Assembly: GCA_964036155.1 (NCBI GenBank)
Contig: OZ038422.1
Coordinates: forward strand, 58,427,201 to 58,491,200
Direction of reading: 5' to 3'
DNA: 64,000 nucleotides
Origin: Diploscapter coronatus
Taxonomy: Eukaryota; Nematoda; Chromadorea; Rhabditida; Rhabditidae
The translations under genes were made by a program, and so were the position numbers. Numbering within the stretch: position 1 is the first letter of the stretch; every line of letters begins with the position of its first letter. The notes beneath the pieces were generated by a model, which worked only from the letters and a program-made list of their open reading frames with translations, searched no databases and had not been told where the DNA came from. Positions 37,210-46,749 of this stretch are shown in pieces.

Positions 37210-38605
37210 TTATTCATTCTTCTTGTCCTCTACAGTTTCGACTTCACTTTCAGACATTTCTTCAGATGAGAATTCCTCAGCCCCAGGCACATTTTTGTCC
37301 ATCTCATCCAGCAACTCTTCCATCCAATCCATAAACTTCTCGATATTATCCTTTTCTAAAGTTGAGAAACTTAGAAAATCATCAGTTTTATATCCAAACC
37401 TTCTCTTTCCGTATCAAACAATTCGACTTCCATCATTTGCTTGCATCCCAATATTTTCAATCGTTTCAGCAGAATTCGAGTTGCCTATTTTTCAGATTTT
37501 TACAACAATCTGGGACTGTCATCACATCATATAAAATCTCAGTCATTCTTTCATAAAAATGCAATGATTAAAATTTTTGACGACATTTCCAAATGAATGA
37601 TTTTTTACTTTAGAAAATTCTACCTTGCAGAAATCGCTCTCCCCATCGTTCGAACTTCCGAATCCAGCGACGGCAAATCGTATAGACTCGAAATTCGACT
37701 GAATTCATTTCATTTTATGGGATTTTCTACGAAGTGCAACCTTTTTCTTAGCTTTAGCATCAGCAGCCACGTCCTCGAGCCATTCCAACAGCAAATCTGA
37801 TTCCTTGGTCGGTTTACCTCCCTCTAACGTGTCCACTACAAATAGGCCAAAACCCTAAATTCTTGACGATTGAAATTTATCTGGAAACTTTATGCGATTT
37901 AGGATAGAAAAAATCAAAAGAAATCATTTTCTAAGTATCTTGCATGGCATGAATTAATTTTTGGACATATCCCTTTTCCCGATAAAATAAGTCCGATCTT
38001 CACCTTGAAATCCATCAACTCCTTCACATCGATTTTCGCTGCTATCCATATTTTAGGCGGATTTACCATTTCCTTAAAATGCTTGTTCTCAAATGAATGC
38101 CGAAACATTTCCTAACCTTTCCCAATCGCTCCTCCAAAATACCTGCATATTTATGCGCCGTTTCATCTTCCTTTCCCAAAATCATAATTGCAACTTCGCA
38201 TTTCTTCGCCTCTTCGGCCAATCGTTCTTCTTCTTTCTTCTAAAAACTTATTCATATTGATTTTCTTGAAAATTAGGGCGATTTACCTTAGCGTATCTCA
38301 AATAGCAGCCATGACATTTGTGATAGATGAAGTAGACAACTCCAGGCAGAATTACCCCGAGAACTGCCGTAACGTAGAGGAGAAGTTCGTCCTGGAAAGA
38401 AACTTTACAAGTTCTTTCTTCGATGATTTGCATACAATACGTACGAAACAATACTTCTTAAAAAGTGATGAAAACTCTGCATTTTGTGCGATAAATAATC
38501 TAGCCCTTCAGAATCTACCTTTCCTTCGAGATATTCCTCGTACCAAGGCTTTGGGCCGGTCTGTTTCGATCCCATATCGGGTCTGAGTGGTGGGTGAAAT
38601 GACAT
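37210..38605 (-). CDS. Membrane-anchored TYW1-like flavodoxin-fold protein lacking the radical-SAM domain
   Basis: Exons 38519-38605, 38287-38391, 38117-38239, 38004-38072, 37741-37854, 37624-37698, 37400-37484, 37210-37355; 267 residues, all junctions in phase. Residues about 31-52 form one membrane helix (LLLYVTAVLGVILPGVVYFI), followed by a basic/acidic helix. The rest follows the flavodoxin-like half of TYW1 (tRNA wybutosine synthesis): VAIMILGKEDETAHKYA aligns with KIFYGSQTGTAKGFA, FGLFVVDTLEGGKPTKESD with VATYTDGLPTESAE, IRFAVAGFGSSN with MRYAVFGLGNS, and LKILGCKQM with LWMLGAHRV. The FMN phosphate loop (S-x-T-G-T) is degraded, so cofactor binding is doubtful. The catalytic CxxxCxxC radical-SAM half is absent. 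The tail is acidic. The start is 10 nt after a TTTTAG acceptor. Fold assignment is likely; function unknown. Confidence 0.7.
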
Positions 38606-38615
38606 TGTTTCTGAG

Positions 38616-38887
38616 CTAAAAGGAGAATTCGTGTGAGAGAGGGGTCAGCTAGAGGCAGAAAGTGGGCAGGGAATGGAAATCGATGGAGCGCGAGGGATGC
38701 TTTGCCGCCCTGCTGCCCTACTGCACTCTATGCAATGGCCAGCCAGCCAGCTGTTAGGAAGGCCTTACTCTACTCCTCCCTTCTTTCTTCCCTTTTTCTT
38801 CTCTCTTCCTTTCACCTCCACTCTCATCGAATTTCGACAATTTCATATCCAAAAGCATGCTTCAAACGAGTTCTGCAACAATAACAC
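38616..38887. other. Intergenic gap between flavodoxin-like gene and WARS2
   Basis: No gene. It has a GC-richer patch followed by a CT-rich patch (38765-38830). It ends at the WARS2 poly(A) signal. Confidence 0.5.
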
Positions 38888-38893
38888 TTTATT
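38888..38893 (-). terminator. Poly(A) signal AATAAA of WARS2
   Basis: Minus-strand AATAAA lies 52 nt after the WARS2 stop codon. Confidence 0.6.
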
Positions 38894-38945
38894 ATCGTCC
38901 TAAATCAACAAAATCCTAAAAATCTAAATGAAACTACGAAAGTGA

Positions 38946-41469
38946 CTAGATGAAACCAACGATTTTCTTGATTTCCGTCATATTTCTCACCGCCTCTTCC
39001 CGCGCCAATTCACCGTTTTCTTTCAGAATTCTGTCTACCTAAATTTAAAAATAGTTACTATCTTTCAGAACAAAATTTCAATTATGAATTTTCTTAATTT
39101 TGATGATAAGCTAACGGACAAAAGTACTGTGTCGCTCCTACTTCATGGTTGTTTTTATCGGCTATTTCTAGGGGCAGATTCAGATTTTTTCACATATAGT
39201 TGTTCATGTTAAGCATAGCCGTATGAGACTTTCAGGCCAATTCAATTTCATATATGGGATGTTTTGAATTTGAAGATCTGGCATGAAATAGGAGTGATCC
39301 AATATGTCCGCCTGCTACTGTAGATGACTTTATTATTAATGAAATATTTTAAAATAAAAGAAAACTATTATCGAAAAACCTACCTCATCTCCTTGCTCAA
39401 TTTCATTCAGTCTCTCTCTAATCGGCCTAACCATCCTCTCGAATTCCTCTGCTAATTTCTCCTTCAGCTGCGTCGTCTTCCAGCCCTCTACGTCACTTGG
39501 CTTCACTGAACTGATTGCTCCCAGTAAATCTATCTAAATTAAAAACTATTTCAGTAGTCCATGGAAATTTGAAAAATAAGTTGTACAAAATTATAAAAGA
39601 AATAATATGAGAAAAAATCTCTCCCATACTAAATCTTGTAATATTCCGTCAGCGATTTTGCTACGATGCAGCTACTTTCGATACTGTAGGAATTTGGGAT
39701 AGAATTTAAAATCTTATTCTTTGATTACTATCAAAGTATTTGATATAACAAATTTTCTCACCAAATTAGCGACACCCGGTCTGTTGACAGGATCGTAAGT
39801 GATCGGCCCCAAATTGTCAGTCAGCCCCTTCATGCATTTCTCCAATATCTCTTCCTTCGTATCAGACAGCTGCAATTTGACAAATTATTCATGTTTAATG
39901 ATAAACTCTTCACCTCAATTCTGGACTTGGCAGTGGGATCAGATTTGCTCATTTTCTTCGTTGGATCTCGCAGACTTTTGATTCGCCCATAGATTTCTGT
40001 CGTTACCTAAAATGATTTTTTAAAGAAAGATATTCAAACCAAGCATTTCGTAGATTTGGATAGTAGATAAACTGTGTAAAAGTGCAAAAATAAATAAAAA
40101 CAAACCTGTTTCGGCTGTGGAAAATATTCCTGTCCATAGTTGATGTTGAAACTGAGAGCCAAATCCGACAGAATGTTCATGTGCTGACTTTGGTCTTCGC
40201 CAACTGGAACATGAGTCGCCTGAAAATTAAACATTGTTGAAAATCAGAAAACAATGGAAAATACTCTGAATATAAAGACATCGGCAGCCTGCAGAACTGG
40301 ATAAATGAGAAGACCGAGGGGAACTGCATTGTTCGAATATCTGAAATGGTCAAATTAGGTCTTCTGTGTTTACAAAAGGTTGACAAAGACAAATGACTGT
40401 CACTATCAAAAGTCCTTTCTTCTTTTTCAAATGCTTCCTATTTCAGATTTACTTCTAAATTCGTTGATAAATGCTATAGTTCGTGACTGTCATTTTTTGT
40501 TGTTGTAAATACAAGGAGTCGAAAAATAAGAGTCCAACTATAAAATAATAAATAGAAGAAGTATTACTATAATTTTGCAGAGATCCATATTTATTGTCAG
40601 AAACCTACTTTGATGCTTTTTCCTTGAACTGCGGCAGTCTGTTGAGTTTAGCGATGGTTTGCAAAGAAGAGAGAATCCAAGTGAGTTGAGCGATTTCAGG
40701 CAAATCGCTCTGTCGGAACAGCAGACATCGTTTCGGATCGACTCCACAAGCAAGGAGACTTGATATCATTCGACGAATATCACAGCGGAACTGGAAATAG
40801 TTGAGTTTGAAGAATCACTTTTAAAACTATTAGAGCTATTCTTCAAAGAATGAATAATCTCGAAGGAATGAAAGATCTACCTGCTCCCGACTCTTTGGAC
40901 CCGTAGAAATGGCATGCTGATCGACAACACTCAGAATCATTCGTGTGTCTTTTGGAAGAGTCTGAAGGCGTCGAATAAATTTTCCCGCAAAAGATATGAA
41001 TGTGAACGAAAGTCTCTTCCTCGGAAGTTTTCAATGCATGAAATGAGTGTATAAATAAAAGCACAAATAGGAACTTTAAATAGAAGAGATTTTTCTTTCT
41101 TTGATTAAAAAAAAACTCGTCAACCTCTAATAATGCTCTTAATTTTCTAAGAAATCAAGTCCAATCCGTCAATCTTATACAATAAAAACTGGTGAAATTC
41201 ATACCTGCTGAAGTTGAACCCAGGGTCGAATGAACCCGAGATAGTTGCCGATGTGAGGAGTGCCCGTCGGCTGGATGCCCGAGAAGTAGATTGGGGGGAA
41301 ATTGACTCGTTGGACATAGGAAACTGGGGAACCGCACAGAGGGGCTTTGTCTGATGTGGAAGAGAGCTGACGGATCTGAAATAAATTATGGATAGAAATG
41401 ATAATGAAAAGGATTTACTATAGGTTGAAGAGGGGAACGATTTGACGCGGCTCGAAGACGAATCGGCAT
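38946..41469 (-). CDS. wars2: Mitochondrial tryptophanyl-tRNA synthetase (start lies inside PEX10)
   Basis: Charges mitochondrial tRNA-Trp. Exons 41419-41469, 41205-41375, 40881-40961, 40609-40790, 40265-40340, 40106-40219, 39914-40006, 39762-39869, 39384-39533, 38946-39038; 372 residues, phases consistent. The bacterial/mitochondrial class I fold shows [13 protein letters not shown] (HIGH box, 58-61), [26 protein letters not shown] and KMSKS (243-247). The exon at 41205-41375 has no in-frame Met. An ATG at 41469 lies in the last PEX10 exon in a different frame. It encodes [17 protein letters not shown], ends at a GTAAAT donor, and joins in phase across a 43-nt intron (41376-41418). This peptide is Arg-rich with no acidic residue, as expected for a mitochondrial presequence. 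Translation must follow or bypass PEX10, or start from a shorter transcript. Confidence 0.93.
39116..39325. repeat. Imperfect foldback in WARS2 intron
   Basis: CGGACAAAAGTACTGTGTCG, CTCCTACTTCATG near 39116-39147 pairs imperfectly with the reverse of about 39283-39325 (CGGACATATTGGATCACTCC, TATTTCATG). It lies in intron 39039-39383. The interior is poorly paired. Confidence 0.5.
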
Positions 41470-43720
41470 TGCGGACAGGGAGCTGAGACGGAGTCGGAGG
41501 AGGAGGAGGACGAATTCAGACAGTGCTCCTGGAAATGAAATACGATTCTCTTTCTGCTACGCTCCGAGTCGCGGTGCAGTTAGGCAACACAAGTCGTTAC
41601 TCACAAACTATTTATGTGCTTGAGTAAAACGACAATGGTGATGAGTTGAGGAATTGGGAGAACCGACCGTTCAGCCCGAGAGCAGAAGAATAGACTGACT
41701 AACGGGAAGAAGAGCGGCTAACCGATAATTGGTCAGTTATCAGAGAAGAGAGGACAATACAAAAGAAGAGGGAGAAACATGTAGATGGTATGAGCAGTGT
41801 CCGTTAGGCGGCGCTGGCAGGAAAGGAAGAAAGGTAAGAGATTAGAGAAAGAGAATGAGTGAAATGAATAAAGGAATAGAGTGAGCCTATAGCATTTTCT
41901 TTATAAAAAATATAAATGATCAATCTTGTTAGATATCTGAACAGAATAGTCTTTCTTAGAATTTTCGAAATAAAAGCCGCTGATTTCTGACCTGTATGCA
42001 GTCCCAGCAAAACAGATGTCCACAGGGAGTTGCCGAGGGGTTTCGTCTTTCGAGACAAATCGAGCACTTGAACCACGGATGGGAGAGTCGGTTCTGAAAT
42101 AGGAAAATGAGAATGCCATTCCTTTATAATAAAAAAATAGCTAGTATCGAATATCTAAAAGAAAATTTACAGCAAGCAAAAAATGCTTACTGTCTCCTGA
42201 TCTTCGGAATTTTCTAATGACTCGTTGTTCTTATTATTCTTATCAGCTATTTGTGACTTCTTCGCTTGGTCTTCTTGAATTTGCGAGACGATCCAGAGGA
42301 ATAGGCTTAAAGTCAATTGAGCGATCGTCAGATAGCCGAGAATACGGTAGATTCGAAGGGCCTGAAGAAACAAATAGATAAAAATTGATGACCATAACCG
42401 AAAATGATTCTTCTCAGACATTTGACTTTCAAGCTACATTTAGAGAATACTGGCCTGTAAATTGGACTGTGCACTGAATGAAATGAGTCTGATTCCTGCA
42501 GTCCTTCTAGACAAATTGTAATAGGCACCGAATATGTAGAAGACAGCCACGTGCAGGCGATGCAACTGAGGAATGCCTGTGAATCTGCAAGTCATTTTGT
42601 ATTTATTCTCTTTAGACTTTTCAGGTTTATTAAATTTACCTGATCCACTCAATCAGACTCAGAAATGACTGTCTGGCCTTGGGATTATGTCGAAGTTCGA
42701 TGCCGAGAAAGGAGTTCGTGGATGGATGTGACAAGCGGGACTCCGCTTTCTGCAAACAAACATAAATGAAAAAGCAAGAATTCATCAAGAAGATTCATAT
42801 TAAATCATGGATAAAATGAAACTTGATCCGAAATCAAAGAAATGCGTACAGGCTTCAGAATTGAGCAAACATGCTCTAATTGGGCTGATATATAATTTTT
42901 CATTAAAAAAAACTTTCTAGATTTTAAAGTTCATTTATTTATTTCTCCACAAAGTCTACCTGCAATCCGATCTGGCTGAGAATGGGAGCCCCGACGTGGA
43001 GAGCGACGAAAAGGAATCTGGCAGCCCAAGAAGGGAGTCTTCTCGAGAGGCCGTCGCTCTCAATCAGATGCACGTACTCTTCGCCCAGAGTTTGTACTCC
43101 TTAACAATTTGACATTGATTTGGAAATTTGGATTGGCTGAGTTAGGATCGAAAAAAATGCCAATAGTAAATGACGAAACCTATTCTAGTAAGTGACGATA
43201 TCTTTTTAGTAAATGGCGGAAGGTTGTATGCTATAGTTTAGGGTAAGAGATGATAAAAGTGATATAGTATGGAAAAGCTCGATCAGATCATCTCGTCATT
43301 TACTAAAAAATAGTCTCGTCATTTCATCATATCGTCAAATTGCGAACTGGCAAAAATTTGCGACCATAGACGAAATAGCATGAAAGAAAGATAATCTTCT
43401 ATTAACCTGCTCATTCTAACAGTCGCGAAAACTCAATCTGTCATTGATTGGACAAACGATAAAAAAATATCTTCCAACCTGATAGAAGAGTGGCAGAGTA
43501 GTAGAGGGTTTTCGAAACGGATTGTAGATGAGGATAGACTCGGAGCCAGTTCCTCTGGCCGGCCAATTCCTTGATCACCTGAACCCATTACATTATTTCA
43601 TCATCTACAGTATCCTATTTGACGGACTCTGCTCAGCCTGCCTTGCAGTAGGCCAATTTCCTCCTCGTCTCTGCTCTGTGCCCTAACAATCTCAGCTATT
43701 TCAGCCACATAGGTTTGCAT
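41418..43720 (-). CDS. pex10: Peroxisome biogenesis factor 10 (RING E3 ligase)
   Basis: PEX10 is a membrane RING ubiquitin ligase that works with PEX2 and PEX12 to recycle the PEX5 import receptor. Exons 43628-43720, 43479-43578, 42960-43099, 42640-42749, 42455-42584, 42191-42361, 41992-42093, 41418-41528; 318 residues (human about 326). [15 protein letters not shown] opens the protein. [30 protein letters not shown] and [20 protein letters not shown] are the peroxin membrane segments. The C3HC4 RING has C258, C261, C272, H274, C277, C280, C300 and C303, with the [10 protein letters not shown] core. The C-terminus is IVPLFNL. Intron 42362-42454 uses a GC donor (CAG|GCCAGT), required by phase. 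The ATG was chosen to match the short animal N-terminus; a TTTCAG acceptor lies 36 nt upstream. The last 50 coding bases also encode the WARS2 presequence. Confidence 0.93.
41640..41908 (+). repeat. Dispersed repeat family B, copy 2
   Basis: Same orientation and order of matches as 11190-11460, with the core GAGCAGTGTCCGTTAGGCGG. It lies in the last PEX10 intron (41529-41991), antisense to the gene. Confidence 0.7.
43187..43327. repeat. Inverted repeat built on TAGTAAATGACGA in PEX10 intron
   Basis: The arm 43187-43219 (AGTAAGTGACGATATCTTTT, TAGTAAATGGCGG) is the imperfect reverse complement of about 43292-43327. Another TAGTAAATGACGA lies at 43164-43176. It is contained in intron 43100-43478. 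Confidence 0.65.
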
Positions 43721-43756
43721 TAAAATATCGTAGTTCGATGACCAACAAATATTCAA

Positions 43757-44287
43757 CTGAAATAAAAAGGGGAAAAATGATCGTGAAGTTTATTGACAAC
43801 AATCAACAATGAAAATCGTAACATCGAAAACAAAAGTGTATTAAATCAAATCGAAAGTAAAATGATTTTTTCTAACTAACTATTTCTAAATTCCTAATTG
43901 TTCTAAAAGTAAAAAAAAAGAAATAAAGTCGACCCGCATGGAATGAAAAATGTGAGCTGAAAAGGGGAAGAACGTAAAATAGACACTGAAGAAATTTCGA
44001 ATGAGGACTATCAAAGGATACAGTGTAGTGTAGTTAGAGAGCGGGAAAAGAACGAGAGAAACACATAAGAGAATAAGGAAATAGCAAGGCTCCATTTTAG
44101 GAAAATTATTTTCGTTCGAAAATGAATGAATAATCAATAACAAAGGAAATAAAAAATATTTCATCCTAATCATCTGCAATTTCTCAAATAAATTGTGAAT
44201 CATGAAATACGGTACACCTAATCATTGGGGAAATTATTTGAAATTTACCTACCGTGTTAATTCATATTTCAGCTTATTGTTTACTGT
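43757..44287. other. Gap between mS26 and PEX10
   Basis: No coding frame on either strand that I can support. It begins at the PEX10 5' acceptor (43757-43758) and ends at the mS26 stop. AT-rich with A/G-rich stretches. Confidence 0.5.
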
Positions 44288-46388
44288 TTACTGTCCCTTG
44301 CTCTCCTCGTGTATTTCTTCCTCCTTTTCCCCCTGCACTCCGACCATCTGCTGACTGAGCTGTCTGACGGCATCCACATCAGTCTGCATTCCAGCCCCGA
44401 GTGTTGAGTCGTACAGTCTGCCCTTCTGACGGGTCGGGGTGCCTTCGTTGTACTTCACTGGCGCTGGATTCGAAATCTGAAGTGAATGAATTAATAAAAA
44501 AAAAATGAAGGTTTTGTCGTGAATATGCGTTCTTATGAAATATTCGACGTATGAAAACCTATGAAATTCATTTTCTACCTATCGAACGTGGAAATGCTTC
44601 TCATCAAAAGTTCATTTGTGGATAGATTACCAATTTTCATGACAAATGAATATAGGAAGCCAAAACTTTAAAAATTGAACTACCTTTATTGCACGAGAAA
44701 ACAGTATAAATGATGGAATGCCATGTGAAGAGCAAAAAGAGGAAATATTGTGGGAAAAGATCAATCCGTTACTTCGTCAAGCAAAAGAAAACGTTTCGTT
44801 ATTTCGTCATTCCATCATTTACAAATCGCCGCACGAGGAGAATAAAAATACTCACCTTTCTTCCTATTTTGTCGATGGCGAAATCGTAAACCATCGGCTT
44901 CTCGAGGGCCTCTTTAATTCTGGCCTCGAGATTCGATTTTTCCACGAACGAGGCACTTCTTTCGATCGCTTGGCGCACCTGAATTCAGCCATCATTCATC
45001 CAATATTGCAATATTAATTTGAACAGTTAACATTAATTCAATCCAAAGGTGAATCCATTTTTCTTCCAACTATACATATTATCACCATTCAAAAATCGTA
45101 ATTCAGTTCACCTCTTCAGTAGCTTTTTCAGCCAGTTGCCTCTCTTTTGTGAGATGCGAATCGATTTCCTCGAGGATCTCCTTCTTCAATTCTGTCCATT
45201 CCTCCTTATCACGAATCGCCCGAGTTTGGGCCTGAATAATCAAAGATATAAACTGAATGATTGGATAAATTCATAGTTGTCAGTCAGTTATTTTCATCTT
45301 TCTCATAATCATAGAATTTGATAAGCGGATTTACAGAAAGGGAAAATATTCGCTCCAACTTCTATGATTTTCGTGTATTACTCGGTATTCAGTGCTCTAT
45401 TTTTACAACCATTGAAATGAAAATGAGTTTTCCTTACCAATTTCTTGTTGCGTTGTTCATTCTTCTGCAGCAGCTGTTCGAATTCATTCTGCTCCTCGAC
45501 TTTCATCGCGTCCACTCCTTGCCGGTCTCCTTCTTTCGCTTTCAGTTCATCCCTAAAAGTGTCGAGCTTCATTTTGTTACTTGCATGGAAAGTCGTCAAT
45601 TTCGTGTTCAAAAGAAAATTTATAATTCAAGTAAGAGAAGCATTACCAAAACACAGGTTGATTGTAACTTCTCAAATACACACCAAATCCAGCTTGAGTA
45701 TTGACAGTGAAATGCAATAGAGACTCACTCGAATATCTGTCTCATGGAAGTGATGGCATTCAAATAGACATGTCTTCGCCACAGCATCTCCTTCACGTAT
45801 TCAGGCTTCTGCCAGGGAGCATGCACAACGTGGTACAGTACCTGAAGATGAATTTCATCAAACAATACAATGCAATATAATTGATGCGATATTCTTGCTT
45901 TCGAATGCGTGAAGCATTTGAGGATAAAGATGAGCAAAATCTCTTCTATCATCAAAATGTCAAGGGAACCTAAATAAGGATTTAACATTCTAAACTTTAA
46001 AAGGGAGCTCTTCAAGAACCAAGATCGCTTTTCAAGTCTAAATTAGAGGTAGTAGAAAATGATACATTTATAATGGAATTTGGTAGCTGAAAAAGTTTCG
46101 TCTCGAGAATAGCAGAATCACCTTTTTGGAATCTGTTCCGCTAATCATGTATATCATTTTTTGATAATATCTTTACCGTTCTAAACTCTAGACATACCCT
46201 TATGATAAAATTTCGGAAAATATGATAAAACGAACCTTTTTAGCAGGTGGAAGAATGGGTGGTTTTCCCTGCCTGGGCATTCTGCGTCCATGACATCGCA
46301 CAGCCGTCAGCAGAGCCGCGCCTTTTCTGCTGGAAGCCAGAACGCCTGTTGTGGCTGGGGAACTTCCTGACACAAGGCTTGACAACAT
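44288..46388 (-). CDS. mrps26: Small-subunit mitoribosomal protein mS26
   Basis: Structural protein of the mitochondrial ribosomal small subunit. Exons 46236-46388, 45729-45841, 45438-45552, 45112-45231, 44856-44978, 44288-44476; 270 residues, phases consistent. The N-terminus (MLSSLVSGSSPATTGVL...HGRRMPRQGKPPILP) is basic and Ser-rich, as in mitochondrial presequences. Then WRRHVYLNAITSMRQIF, a long charged coiled-coil helix, and SNLEARIKEALEKPMVYDFA, which aligns with the conserved mS26 stretch [20 protein letters not shown]. The C-terminal 60 residues (YNEGTPTRQKGRLYDSTLGA and an acidic end) are longer than in human mS26 (about 205 residues). The start lies 3 nt after a TTGCAG acceptor. 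Confidence 0.85.
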
Positions 46389-46391
46389 CAC

Positions 46392-46749
46392 CTGCAACTT
46401 ACTCACTTGTGAAAAATCGTGTAGCAATAAAGATATATCCAATGGCCTTGAAACCACGAGTCATCAATAAATATCAAAATATTTTTTTTTAATTTTCATT
46501 GATAATCGACTGCTCAGGCTGAACAAAACAAACACAACAAACGGGGATAAACATATCGTTGAACAACGAAGCAACAAATTCTCAAATGGAAAATCTACCC
46601 CTAAAATAAAACGGATAAAATAACTTAGAACATTATGAATTGAGAAGATGTACTATGGCAAACAAAAGCTTTGATTTTGAGAATTAGCGAGAAAAATGAG
46701 ATGGAAATGAGTTGGTCTTATTCCGAGAAGGTTTCAATGACATCAGTGC
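46392..46749. other. Gap between PRMT5 and mS26
   Basis: About 360 bp without a coding frame. If PRMT5 and mS26 share a transcript, this would hold the PRMT5 3' UTR and the downstream trans-splice acceptor (46391-46393). Confidence 0.5.

Noticed and set aside
41376..41528. PEX10-WARS2 fusion protein
   Set aside because: Removing the 43-nt intron turns the PEX10 stop TAG into TAA, so no fusion frame exists; two separate products are required.
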